Positions 28,784 through 37,253 of a stretch of DNA of 64,000 nt are shown piece by piece. The notes beneath the pieces were generated by a model, which was not told where the DNA came from, did not search any database, and was given only the letters and a program-made list of their open reading frames with translations. The stretch's first letter is position 1, and each line of letters starts with the position of its first letter. The position numbers were made by a program, and so were the translations under genes. Source of the stretch: Phycicoccus duodecadis (lineage in GTDB: Bacteria > Actinomycetota > Actinomycetes > Actinomycetales > Dermatophilaceae). Location: contig NZ_PJNE01000001.1 of NCBI RefSeq assembly GCF_002846495.1, positions 310,001 to 374,000 on the forward strand, in the 5' to 3' direction.

Positions 28784-28845
28784 AGTCTCGCGGGGTGAGC
28801 CCGGTGCACCCGGGCCGACCCCGCACCCGACCAGGAAGGCCACCC

Positions 28846-30066
28846 GTGCCCCGTGAGCTCCAGGAGGTCGTCTTCGTCGACGGCGTCCGCACCCCCTTCG
28901 GCAAGGCCGGCGAGAAGGGCATGTACGCCCAGACCCGCGCCGACGACCTCGTCATCAAGTGCATCCGCGAGCTGCTGCGGCGCCACCCCGAGCTCCCCAA
29001 GGAGCGCGTCGAGGAGGTCGCGATCGCCGCGACGACCCAGATCGGCGACCAGGGCCTGACCCTGGGGCGCCTGGCCGCGCTGCTGGCGGGCCTGCCGACG
29101 TCGACCCCCGGCTACTCGGTCGACCGGATGTGCGCGGGCGCGATGACGGCCGTCACCACCGTCGCCTCCGCCATCGGCGTCGGCGCGATCGACGTGGCCG
29201 TGGCCGGCGGTGTCGAGCACATGGGCCGCCACCCGATGGGCGAGGGCATCGACCCCAACCCGCGCATCGTGGCCGAGCGCGTCGTCGACGAGTCGGCCCT
29301 GGTGATGGGCAAGACCGCCGAGAACCTGCACGACCGCTTCCCGCAGCTGACCAAGGAGCGCTCCGACGCCTTCGCCGTGGGCAGCCAGCGCAAGCTGGCC
29401 GCGGCGTACGCAGCGGGCAAGGTCCAGCCCGACCTCGTCCCGGTCGCGACGCGCCACGCCGAGAAGGGGTGGGGGCTCGCCACCGCCGACGAGCCGCCCC
29501 GTCCGGGCACCACGCTCGAGGAGCTCGGCGCCCTCAAGACCCCGTTCCGCCCGCACGGCAACGTCACCGCCGGGAACGCCGCGGGCCTCAACGACGGTGC
29601 CACCGCCTGCCTCCTGGCCTCGGAGTCGGCCGCGGCCGAGCTGGGCCTGCCGGTGCGGATGCGGATGACCTCCTACGCGTTCGTCGGGGTCGAGCCCGAG
29701 GTCATGGGCATCGGGCCGGTGCCGGCCACCGAGAAGGCCCTGGCGAAGGCCGGGCTGACCATCGGCGACATCGGGCTGTTCGAGCTCAACGAGGCCTTCG
29801 CCGTGCAGGTGCTGGCCTTCCTCGACCACTTCGGCATCGCCGACGACGACGAGCGGGTCAACCCCTGGGGCGGCGCCATCGCCACCGGGCACCCGCTGGC
29901 GTCCTCCGGCGTGCGGCTGATGACCCAGCTGGCGCGCCACTTCGAGGACCACCCCGAGGTGCGCTACGGCCTCACCGCGATGTGCATCGGCATCGGGATG
30001 GGCGGCGCCGTGATCTGGGAGAACCCCCACCACGCGGACTACGGCACGGAAGGCGCACGCGCATGA
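28846..30066 (+). CDS. fadA: Acetyl-CoA C-acyltransferase (thiolase, FadA)
   Basis: A 406-aa thiolase. The nucleophilic Cys is in DRMCAGAMTA (about residue 90). The His of ATGHPLASSG and the second Cys in AMCIGIGMGGA complete the active site. It cleaves 3-ketoacyl-CoA in beta-oxidation. AGGAAGG lies upstream of the GTG start. The stop overlaps the fadB start as ATGA. A palindromic operator in the promoter suggests repression released by acyl-CoA. Confidence 0.93.
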   Translation: MPRELQEVVFVDGVRTPFGKAGEKGMYAQTRADDLVIKCIRELLRRHPELPKERVEEVAIAATTQIGDQGLTLGRLAALLAGLPTSTPGYSVDRMCAGAMTAVTTVASAIGVGAIDVAVAGGVEHMGRHPMGEGIDPNPRIVAERVVDESALVMGKTAENLHDRFPQLTKERSDAFAVGSQRKLAAAYAAGKVQPDLVPVATRHAEKGWGLATADEPPRPGTTLEELGALKTPFRPHGNVTAGNAAGLNDGATACLLASESAAAELGLPVRMRMTSYAFVGVEPEVMGIGPVPATEKALAKAGLTIGDIGLFELNEAFAVQVLAFLDHFGIADDDERVNPWGGAIATGHPLASSGVRLMTQLARHFEDHPEVRYGLTAMCIGIGMGGAVIWENPHHADYGTEGARA

Positions 30067-32183
30067 GCACCACCACCGAGGCCCCCCGGATGCCGGCCGA
30101 GGTCGTCACCCACGCCCCGGCCCAGGACGTCACGCTCCCCGGCGGGGCCGGCGTCCTGGCCCTGGTCACGCTCGACAACGGGCACGACCACACCCGCCCC
30201 AGCACCTTCGGGCCGGCGTCGGTCGCGGCGCTGCAGGCGACGCTCGACGCCCTGCGGGCCCGGGCCGAGTCAGGTGAGATCCAGGCCGTCGCGGTCACCG
30301 GCAAGCCGTTCGTCTTCGCCGTCGGCGCCGACCTCTCCGGCGTCCCGTACGTCACCGACCGCTCGCAGGCCCTCGAGATCGCCCGCGCGGGTCACGCGGC
30401 GTTCGCGACGCTGGCCGACCTGCCGGTGCCGACGTTCGCGTTCGTCAACGGCGCCGCCATGGGGGGCGGGGTCGAGCTGGCCCTCTCGGCCGACTTCCGC
30501 ACCGTGTCGGGGGGCGTGGGAGCCTTCGCCCTCCCCGAGGCCTTCCTCGGGCTGGTGCCGGGCTGGGGCGGCTGCTGGCTGCTCCCCCGGCTCGTCGGGC
30601 CCGAGGCAGCCCTGAAGGTCATCATCGAGAACCCGCTGTCGCAGAACCGGATGCTCAAGGCCCGCGAGGTCGTCGAGCTCGGCATCGGCGACGTGCTGCT
30701 CGAGCCCGCCGACTTCCTCGAGGACTCGCTGCGCTGGGCCGCCGCCGTGCTGGGCGGCGCGGTCACGCCCGAGCGCCGCCCGGTCAGCGACGACGCCGAG
30801 GCCTGGGACGCCGCGTGCGACCGCGCCCGCACGGTCGTCCTGGCCCGGACCGGCGGCCGCTCCCCCGGCCCGCTGCGCGCGGTCGAGCTGGTCCGCGCGG
30901 CGCGCACGGCCGGCCGCACCGAGGCCTTCGCCGCGGAGGACGAGGCGCTCGGCGACCTCATCATGGGCGACGAGCTGCGCGCCGGCCTCTACGCCTTCGA
31001 CCTCGTGCAGAAGCGCGCCAAGCGCCCCGCCGGCGCACCCGACAAGGCACTGGCCCGCCCCGTCACCAAGGTCGGCGTCGTGGGCGCGGGCCTGATGGCG
31101 AGCCAGCTGGCGCTGCTCTTCGCGCGCCGGCTCGGGGTGCCGGTCGTGATGACCGACCTCGACGAGGAGCGCGTCGCCAAGGGCGTCGGCTACGTGCACC
31201 AGGAGGTCGACACCCTGCTGGCCAAGCGCCGCGTCTCGCCGGACAAGGCCTCGTTCCTCAAGCGCCTGGTCACCGGGTCGACCAGCAAGGAGGGCTTCGC
31301 CGACGCCGACCTGGTCATCGAGGCGGTCTTCGAGGAGATGTCGGTGAAGCAGCAGGTGTTCGCCGAGGTCGAGGCCGTGGTCTCCCCCGAGGCCGTCCTG
31401 CTCACCAACACCTCGTCGCTGTCCATCACCGAGATGGCGAGCCGGCTGGCGCATCCCGAACGGGTCGTGGGCTTCCACTTCTTCAACCCGGTGGCGGTCA
31501 TGCCGCTGCTCGAGATCATCCCCGGCGAGCACACCGACGAGGCCTCCCTGGCCACCGCGTTCGCGACCGGCCGCGCGCTCGGCAAGACGTGCATCCGGGT
31601 CACCGACTCGGCCTCGTTCGTGGTCAACCGGCTGCTCGGCCGCTTCATGGGCGAGTACTCGCGCATCGTCGACGCCGGCACACCGGTCGAGGTCGCCGAC
31701 CGCGCGGTGGCGGGGATGGCCCCGATGCCGCCGTTCGTCCTGGTCGGCCTGGTCGGCCCGCCGATCGCGCTGCACAACAGCGAGACCCTGGTGCGGGCGT
31801 TCGGCGACCGCTTCTACCTCTCGCCCACGCTGGCCCGCATCGTGGCGGCCGGCAGGCGCGGGTACTACCTGAATGACGAGCGCGGCCGGCCCGTGCCCGA
31901 CCCGGAGGTGGAGGCGCTGCGCGCGCGGCCCGCCGAGCCGGTGGAGCTGTCGGCCGAGGAGGTCCGGGTCCGCGTGCTCGACGCCATCGCCGACGAGGTC
32001 GGCCGGATGCTGGCCGAGGGCGTCGCGGAGGCGCCGATGGACATCGACCTGGCGATGATCACCGGGGCCGGCTTCTCGTTCTGGAACGGCGGCATCATCC
32101 CGCTGCTCGACCGCGAGGGCGCCAGCGAGCGCGTCCTGGGGCGGCGCCTGCTGCCCCACGGCGTCGCCAGCGTCGCCCGCTGA
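30063..32183 (+). CDS. fadB: Multifunctional beta-oxidation protein: enoyl-CoA hydratase and 3-hydroxyacyl-CoA dehydrogenase
   Basis: A 706-aa fusion. The N-terminal crotonase domain (about 15-280) has an oxyanion-hole loop (FVFAVGADLSGVP and NGAAMGGGVELA) and the catalytic Glu region of ALPEAFLGLVPGWGG. The NAD-binding domain starts at VGVVGAGLMASQLALLFA (about 340). The catalytic His is in VVGFHFFNPV and the C-terminal dimerisation domains follow to the end. It hydrates enoyl-CoA and oxidises the 3-hydroxyacyl-CoA, and is coupled to the thiolase gene by an ATGA overlap. Confidence 0.93.
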   Translation: MSTTTEAPRMPAEVVTHAPAQDVTLPGGAGVLALVTLDNGHDHTRPSTFGPASVAALQATLDALRARAESGEIQAVAVTGKPFVFAVGADLSGVPYVTDRSQALEIARAGHAAFATLADLPVPTFAFVNGAAMGGGVELALSADFRTVSGGVGAFALPEAFLGLVPGWGGCWLLPRLVGPEAALKVIIENPLSQNRMLKAREVVELGIGDVLLEPADFLEDSLRWAAAVLGGAVTPERRPVSDDAEAWDAACDRARTVVLARTGGRSPGPLRAVELVRAARTAGRTEAFAAEDEALGDLIMGDELRAGLYAFDLVQKRAKRPAGAPDKALARPVTKVGVVGAGLMASQLALLFARRLGVPVVMTDLDEERVAKGVGYVHQEVDTLLAKRRVSPDKASFLKRLVTGSTSKEGFADADLVIEAVFEEMSVKQQVFAEVEAVVSPEAVLLTNTSSLSITEMASRLAHPERVVGFHFFNPVAVMPLLEIIPGEHTDEASLATAFATGRALGKTCIRVTDSASFVVNRLLGRFMGEYSRIVDAGTPVEVADRAVAGMAPMPPFVLVGLVGPPIALHNSETLVRAFGDRFYLSPTLARIVAAGRRGYYLNDERGRPVPDPEVEALRARPAEPVELSAEEVRVRVLDAIADEVGRMLAEGVAEAPMDIDLAMITGAGFSFWNGGIIPLLDREGASERVLGRRLLPHGVASVAR

Positions 32184-32190
32184 CCCTCCC

Positions 32191-32250
32191 CACCCCGAAC
32201 GTGTGTGAAGAGCGTCGCCATGCCGACGCTCTTCACACACGTTCGGGGTG
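32191..32250. terminator. 60-nt perfect hairpin after fadB
   Basis: Two perfectly complementary 27-nt arms (32191-32217 and 32224-32250) are separated by only CCATGC. The arms begin CACCCCGAACGTGTGTGAAG and end CACACACGTTCGGGGTG. It starts 7 bp after the fadB stop and ends 43 bp before the HTH-MurA start. A strong terminator is the simplest reading. The length and perfection also fit a mobile palindromic element. Confidence 0.6.
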
Positions 32251-32264
32251 AGCGCTCGGGTGCA

Positions 32265-32287
32265 ATATCTCACAGGTGATATATGCT
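32265..32287 (+). promoter_or_regulatory. Promoter with palindrome just before the HTH-MurA gene
   Basis: The AT-rich ATATCTCACAGGTGATATAT (32265-32284) is an imperfect palindrome with TCAC-AG-GTGA at its centre. TATGCT (32282-32287) lies 6 nt before the GTG start, so it is a likely -10 of a leaderless transcript. The palindrome covers the spacer/-10, as expected for autoregulation by an HTH protein. Confidence 0.5.
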
Positions 32288-32293
32288 GGTCCG

Positions 32294-33835
32294 GTGACGA
32301 CGACCAGCGACACCTACCTGACCCGCATCGGCACCCTCATCCGGGATGCCCGGCGCCACCAGGGCCTGACCCAGAACGAGCTCGCCGATCTGCTCGGCAC
32401 CAGCCAGAGCGCGGTCGCCCGCATCGAGCAGGGGAAACAGAACCTCTCGCTCGAGATGCTGGCGCGCGTCGGCGAGAAGCTCGACAGCGAGTTCGTCTCC
32501 CTCGGCCACAGCGGCCCCCAGCACCTGCGGATCGTCGGCGGCCGCAAGCTGTCGGGCTCGATCCCGGTCAAGACCAGCAAGAACGCCGCGGTCGCCCTCC
32601 TGTGCGCCAGCCTGCTCAACAAGGGCAAGACCACGCTGCGCAACCTGGCACGCATCGAGGAGGTCAACCGGATCATCGAGGTGCTGACCTCGATCGGGGT
32701 CAAGGTCCGCTGGCTGCCCGACAGCAACGACCTCGAGGTCGTGCCGCCGGCCCAGCTCGACCTGGCCGGCATCGACGTCGAGGCCGCGCGGCGCACCCGC
32801 ACCGTCATCATGTTCCTCGGCCCGCTGCTGGCCGACTACGACCACTTCAAGCTGCCCTACGCCGGTGGCTGCGACCTCGGCACCCGCACCGTCGAGCCGC
32901 ACCTGTCGGCCCTGCGCCACTTCGGCCTCGACGTCACCGCGACGCACGGCTTCTACGACTCCGTCGTCGACCCCACCCGCCACCCCAAGCGCGCCATCGT
33001 GCTCACCGAGCGCGGCGACACCGTCACCGAGAACGTGCTGATGGCCGCGGCCCGCTACGAGGGCACCACCGTCATCCGCAACGCCTCCCCCAACTACATG
33101 GTCCAGGACCTGTGCTTCTTCCTGCAGGGCCTCGGCGTGGGCATCGAGGGCATCGGCACCACCACCCTCACCGTCACCGGCGTCGGCCGGGTCGACATGG
33201 ACATCGAGTATTCCCCGTCGGAGGACCCGATCGAGGCCATGAGCCTGATCGCGGCCGCGGTCGTCACCGAGTCGACGATCACCATCGAGCGGGTGCCGAT
33301 CGAGTTCCTCGAGATCGAGCTCGCCACCCTCGAGGAGATGGGTCTGCGCTTCGACCTCACCGAGGAGTACCTGGCCCAGAACGGCCGGACCCGCCTGGTC
33401 GACCTCACCATCCACCCCGGCCCGCTGACGGCCCCGGTCGACAAGATCGCGCCGATGCCCTTCCCGGGGCTCAACATCGACAACCTGCCGTTCTTCGCGC
33501 TCATCGCGGCCTGCGCCGAGGGCACGACGATGATCCACGACTGGGTCTACGAGAACCGCGCCATCTACCTCACCGAGCTGACCAAGATCGGCGGCCAGGT
33601 CCAGCTGCTCGACCCGCACCGCGTGATGATCACCGGCCCCACCCCGAAGTGGCGGGCCGCCGAGGTCATGTGCCCGCCGGCGCTGCGCCCGGGCGTGGTC
33701 GTGCTGCTCGCGATGCTGGCCGCGCCCGGCACCTCGGTGCTGCGCAACGTCTACGTCATCAACCGCGGCTACGAGGACCTCGCCGAGCGCCTCAACGCCC
33801 TGGGCGCGACCATCGAGACCTTCCGCGACATCTGA
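32294..33835 (+). CDS. XRE-type HTH domain fused to a MurA-like enolpyruvyl transferase
   Basis: A 513-aa protein. Residues about 12-65 form an XRE-type HTH (GLTQNELADLLGTSQSAVAR). Residues about 80-513 are a full-length EPSP synthase/MurA fold. The MurA catalytic residues are kept: Lys96-Asn97 (TSKNAAV), Cys193 in the loop GGCDLGTRTVEPHL, Asp in FPGLNIDNLPF, and Arg in INRGYEDL. MurA adds enolpyruvate to UDP-GlcNAc in peptidoglycan synthesis. Here the enzyme could be active, or could have become a ligand sensor that controls DNA binding. No characterised homologue is known to me. The GTG is 6 nt after TATGCT. An alternative GTG at 32276 lies within the palindrome. Confidence 0.85.
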   Translation: MTTTSDTYLTRIGTLIRDARRHQGLTQNELADLLGTSQSAVARIEQGKQNLSLEMLARVGEKLDSEFVSLGHSGPQHLRIVGGRKLSGSIPVKTSKNAAVALLCASLLNKGKTTLRNLARIEEVNRIIEVLTSIGVKVRWLPDSNDLEVVPPAQLDLAGIDVEAARRTRTVIMFLGPLLADYDHFKLPYAGGCDLGTRTVEPHLSALRHFGLDVTATHGFYDSVVDPTRHPKRAIVLTERGDTVTENVLMAAARYEGTTVIRNASPNYMVQDLCFFLQGLGVGIEGIGTTTLTVTGVGRVDMDIEYSPSEDPIEAMSLIAAAVVTESTITIERVPIEFLEIELATLEEMGLRFDLTEEYLAQNGRTRLVDLTIHPGPLTAPVDKIAPMPFPGLNIDNLPFFALIAACAEGTTMIHDWVYENRAIYLTELTKIGGQVQLLDPHRVMITGPTPKWRAAEVMCPPALRPGVVVLLAMLAAPGTSVLRNVYVINRGYEDLAERLNALGATIETFRDI

Positions 33836-33861
33836 GCCGCGCCGCACGACGAACCACCCCC

Positions 33862-34554
33862 ATGGCGACCCGACGGCTGCTGCTGCCCGCTGCCCCCCTG
33901 GCGGTCCTCGTGGCCCGCGCCCTGCGGGTGCGGCTGTCGGTCGCGCCGTGGGGCCGGTACTGGGGGCGGCGCGCGCTCTCGGGCGCCCCGCTGGTGGTGG
34001 CCCTCGGTGACTCGCTGACGGTGGGCACCGGCACGACGCGGGCGTCGCGGTCGTGGCTGGCCCTGTTCGTCACCCACGTCGAGGCGGCGTGGGGCGCGAC
34101 GGTGGCCGTCGACAACCGCGCGGTGTACGGCGCCCGGGTGGCCGACGTCCTGGCCGCCCAGCTGCCCCTCCCCGCCGACGCCGCCCTCGTCACCCTGTGC
34201 GTCGGCTCCAACGACGCGGGGCGTACCGACCCCGAGCGCTTCCGGCTGGACCTGCGCACGCTCGTCGCGCAGCTGCCGGCCGGATCGGTCGTCGGGGACG
34301 TACCGGAGTTCCGGTGGGGGCCGCGAGTCCCTGCGGCCGCGCAGCTCTCGCGGGTCGTGCGCGAGGTGGTGGCCGAGCGCCCCGACCTGCTGCTCGCGCC
34401 CGTCGAGGAGCACACGACCGGGGTGCGCATCCTCACCGGTCTGGCCGGCGACTTCTTCCACCCCAACGACCGCAGCCACCGCCGCATCGCGGACGCGTTC
34501 GTCACCGGATGGTCGCAGCGTGGCGTGCTGGACGGGCCCGACCCCCGCCGGTAG
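33862..34554 (+). CDS. SGNH/GDSL hydrolase family protein
   Basis: A 230-aa esterase-like protein. A hydrophobic N-terminus (MATRRLLLPAAPLAVLVARA) may be an uncleaved anchor or a signal. The catalytic Ser is in VVALGDSLTVGTG, the oxyanion-hole Asn in LCVGSNDAG, and the Asp/His pair near the end in DFFHPNDRSHRRIADAF. Substrate unknown. It lies 26 bp downstream of the HTH-MurA gene and may be co-transcribed with it. Confidence 0.83.
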   Translation: MATRRLLLPAAPLAVLVARALRVRLSVAPWGRYWGRRALSGAPLVVALGDSLTVGTGTTRASRSWLALFVTHVEAAWGATVAVDNRAVYGARVADVLAAQLPLPADAALVTLCVGSNDAGRTDPERFRLDLRTLVAQLPAGSVVGDVPEFRWGPRVPAAAQLSRVVREVVAERPDLLLAPVEEHTTGVRILTGLAGDFFHPNDRSHRRIADAFVTGWSQRGVLDGPDPRR

Positions 34555-34622
34555 CGTCCGCAGGGCGTCGCCGACCGGGCCACGCCGCTCCGCGACAGCC
34601 GAGCACGAGAGGGGCAGCCCAG

Positions 34623-34982
34623 GTGGGTGAGGTCGAGCGGCCGCTGGTCGGCCAGGTGGTCACGGTCTTCCGCAACCGGCTGCGGGCCGAACACGAGGGC
34701 GCCTACCGCGACGAGCTCGCCGTGGTGGCCGAGCTCGCGCGGTCGATGCCGGGCTTCCTCGAGACCAAGACGTTCGTGGCCGACGACGGGGAGCGCGCGA
34801 CCATCGTCACCTTCGCCGACCCCGAGTCCCACCGGGGATGGCGCGACCACCCGCGCCACCGCGAGGCGCAGCGCCGCGGCATCAGCGACTACTACTCCGA
34901 GTACTCCATCGCGGTGGGCGAGACGTCGTACGCCTCGGCGTTCGTGCACGACCCGCAAGGTCCGGGCGAGACCGCCCTCTAG
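34623..34982 (+). CDS. Antibiotic biosynthesis monooxygenase (ABM)-fold protein
   Basis: A 119-aa dimeric alpha/beta-barrel protein. It has the ABM pattern VVTVFRNRLR, an RSMPGFLETKTFVADDGERA strand-turn-strand and HPRHREAQRRGISDYYSEY near the C-terminus. Members range from quinol monooxygenases to haem-degrading enzymes, and no specific active site can be claimed. GAGAGGGG lies 8 nt before the GTG start. Confidence 0.75.
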   Translation: MGEVERPLVGQVVTVFRNRLRAEHEGAYRDELAVVAELARSMPGFLETKTFVADDGERATIVTFADPESHRGWRDHPRHREAQRRGISDYYSEYSIAVGETSYASAFVHDPQGPGETAL

Positions 34983-35026
34983 GTCCGGCTCTCGACAGCC
35001 GGCCTCTCCCGGAGGCACACTCGGGT

Positions 35027-35281
35027 ATGGCGCGCTCCGGTCCCGTGGGTCGCACCGCCGTCGTCCCCGACGTCCGCGGTGAGGGCCGCGCGCTGCGCGC
35101 CACGTGGCACCACGAGGCGGGCGTGGTGGTCCTGTCGATCTGGCGCGACAACGTCTGTGTCGCAACGACCAGGGTCGACCCTGACGAGGTGCCGACCCTC
35201 GTCGACGTCCTCGTGGCGGGCCTGGGCGAGGGGTACCGCACCCCATCGACCACCCCGGTCCTCCACGGCGAGACCGGCTGA
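35027..35281 (+). CDS. Hypothetical protein
   Basis: An 84-aa protein I do not recognise. It starts with ATG after GGAGG and has alternating strands (ATWHHEAGVVVLSIWRDNVCVATTRV) followed by a helix (VPTLVDVLVAGLGEGY), which suggests a compact alpha/beta fold. It lies 34 bp upstream of map. The coding pattern and Shine-Dalgarno support a real gene, but no function can be assigned. Confidence 0.6.
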   Translation: MARSGPVGRTAVVPDVRGEGRALRATWHHEAGVVVLSIWRDNVCVATTRVDPDEVPTLVDVLVAGLGEGYRTPSTTPVLHGETG

Positions 35282-35315
35282 GGACACGACCGCGGCACCG
35301 TGAGATGGTGCCTGC

Positions 35316-36098
35316 ATGATCGAGATCCTCAGCCCGGCCGAGGTCGAGCGCGGCCGGCGGACGGGTGCCCTCGTGGCCGACATCCTCCAGGACCTGCGGG
35401 GTCGGGCGGTCGCCGGCACCGACCTGTTCGACATCGACCGCTGGGCGCGGGAGATGATCCTGGATGCCGGCGCGGTGTCCTGCTACGTCGACTACGCGCC
35501 GTCGTTCGGGCGCGGGCCCTTCGGTCACTACATCTGCACCTCGGTCAACGACGCCGTGCTGCACGGGCTCCCCCACGCGCGCCGCCTGGTGGACGGTGAC
35601 CTGCTGAGCCTCGACCTGGCCGTCTCGCTGCACGGCGTCGTCGCCGACTCGGCCATCAGCTTCGTCGTGGGCGGCTCACCGAGCCCGCAGGACGCCGCCC
35701 TCATCGCCGCCACCGAGCGGGCCCTCGCCGCGGGCATCGCGGCGGCGGGCCCCGGCGCGTACCTCGGCGACGTGTCGCACGCCATCGGGACGACGCTGAC
35801 CGCGGCGGGGTACCGGGTCAACACCCAGTTCGGCGGCCACGGGGTCGGCTCGACGATGCACCAGGACCCGCACGTGGCCAACAGCGGCCGGCCCGGGCGC
35901 GGCTACCGGCTGCGGCCGGGGCTGCTGCTGGCGCTCGAGCCCTGGGTGATGGCCGACACCGACCGGCTCGTCACCGACGACGACGGCTGGACGCTGCGCA
36001 GCGCCACCGGCGGGCGCACCGCCCACAGTGAGCACACGGTCGCCATCACCGAGGACGGCGTCGAGGTCCTCACCCGGCCGAGCCCGCCTCGCCGCTGA
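35316..36098 (+). CDS. map: Methionine aminopeptidase, type I
   Basis: A 260-aa type I enzyme that removes the N-terminal Met from proteins. Metal ligands are visible: the Asp pair in LLSLDLAVSLHGVVADSA, His in GGHGVGSTMHQDPHV, Glu in LLALEPW and Glu in AHSEHTVAIT. There is no N-terminal extension. An inverted repeat (GGCACC/GGTGCC, 35294-35312) sits just before the ATG. Its 3' end overlaps the convergent epimerase gene by 29 bp. Confidence 0.92.
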   Translation: MIEILSPAEVERGRRTGALVADILQDLRGRAVAGTDLFDIDRWAREMILDAGAVSCYVDYAPSFGRGPFGHYICTSVNDAVLHGLPHARRLVDGDLLSLDLAVSLHGVVADSAISFVVGGSPSPQDAALIAATERALAAGIAAAGPGAYLGDVSHAIGTTLTAAGYRVNTQFGGHGVGSTMHQDPHVANSGRPGRGYRLRPGLLLALEPWVMADTDRLVTDDDGWTLRSATGGRTAHSEHTVAITEDGVEVLTRPSPPRR

Positions 36099-37065
36099 GG
36101 GCGGCAAGGACCCGGCGCTCCTCGTCGTCGGTGAGCCCCGCGCGGCGCGGCGAGCTGCGGCTCCCCTCCTCCCAGGCGAGGGCGTCACGCAGGGTCTCCT
36201 CGAGCGGACGGGTCACGAGCCCCGCCGCCCGGGCCCGCGTGGTGTCGAGGGTGGCGAAGCCCCGCCAGTCGGGATCGTCGACCCACAGCGGCAGGGACGC
36301 CGGGCCCATCCAGGCGCCGACCCCGAGCTCGCGCAGCCGCTCGGCGGCGACGGGCAGCGGCTGGGCCGTCGCCGCGGCCACGCGGGCGGCGGTGTCGAGC
36401 ACCTCGCGCAGCGGCACGCTCGGCCCGGTCACGTTGACCACCCCGTCGAGGCGCCGCTCGGCCGCGCTGACCAGGAAGGCGGCGAGGTCGCGCACGTCGA
36501 CGAGGGCGCACGGGAAGTCGAGGTCGTCCGGGACGACGACCCGCTCCCCCACCGGATGGGCGAAACGCCAGGGCCAGTAGCCGGTGCGGCCCGAGTCGTC
36601 GCCGGGGCCGCCGATGAGGCCCGAGCGTGCCACCGTGGCGGTCGCCGGGGCGGCGAACACGGCGTCCTCGCAGGCGACCTTGGCCTCGCCGTAGGACTCC
36701 ATGTCGGGCAGGACGTCGCCGCCGAGCGGGGCGCGGCGGGGGGCGTCCTCGGTCTGCTCGAGCGCGCCGAAGGTGGCGTAGACGTTGGCGGTCGAGACGA
36801 ACACCCAGTGGCCGGTGTCGAGGTCACGCACCGCACGACGTACCTGGCCGGGGTGCCGCGACACGTCGACGACGACGTCCCAGCGCGTGCCGGCCACCGC
36901 GGTCAGCCCGTCGTCGAGGTCGCGGTCGGCGGCGACGAAGCTCGCGCGCGCCGGCGCCGGGGCCGAGCCGCGAGCGAGGCAGGTGACCTCGTGCCCCCGG
37001 CGCAGGGCCTCCTCGGCCACCGCCGCACCCAGCCACGCCGTCCCGCCGAGCACCAGCATCCGCAT
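36070..37065 (-). CDS. NAD-dependent epimerase/dehydratase-family protein
   Basis: A 331-aa extended SDR-like protein. The N-terminal glycine motif LVLGGTAWLGAAVAE follows the start directly. An ATG at 37065 is preferred over ATGs at 37071 and 37059 because GGAGGG is then 5-6 nt upstream. The usual Tyr-Lys catalytic pair may be that in MESYGEAKVACED. The protein is of the actinobacterial NmrA/epimerase type, and its substrate is unknown. Its last 29 bp overlap map on the other strand. Confidence 0.8.
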   Translation of the reverse strand: MRMLVLGGTAWLGAAVAEEALRRGHEVTCLARGSAPAPARASFVAADRDLDDGLTAVAGTRWDVVVDVSRHPGQVRRAVRDLDTGHWVFVSTANVYATFGALEQTEDAPRRAPLGGDVLPDMESYGEAKVACEDAVFAAPATATVARSGLIGGPGDDSGRTGYWPWRFAHPVGERVVVPDDLDFPCALVDVRDLAAFLVSAAERRLDGVVNVTGPSVPLREVLDTAARVAAATAQPLPVAAERLRELGVGAWMGPASLPLWVDDPDWRGFATLDTTRARAAGLVTRPLEETLRDALAWEEGSRSSPRRAGLTDDEERRVLAALSGEAGSAG

Positions 37066-37253
37066 CCGCATCCCTCCACCCAACCGGCCGCCGCCCCACC
37101 GCGTCCAGTGTGTTCGCCGTCGGCGCAGCCCTCCGCCGGTACCGACGCCGTCGTCGGGCCGAGCCCACCGACCTTGGACAGCACCGTCGCGCCCGCAGGA
37201 CACTCGGCGTGGGCGCACCGCCGCGCCCATCCGTCCGGCGAAGGAGCCGAACC

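Noticed and set aside
30270..32273. Long minus-strand frame opposite fadB
   Set aside because: It is a mirror of the strong third-position GC bias of fadB and contains no recognisable domain.
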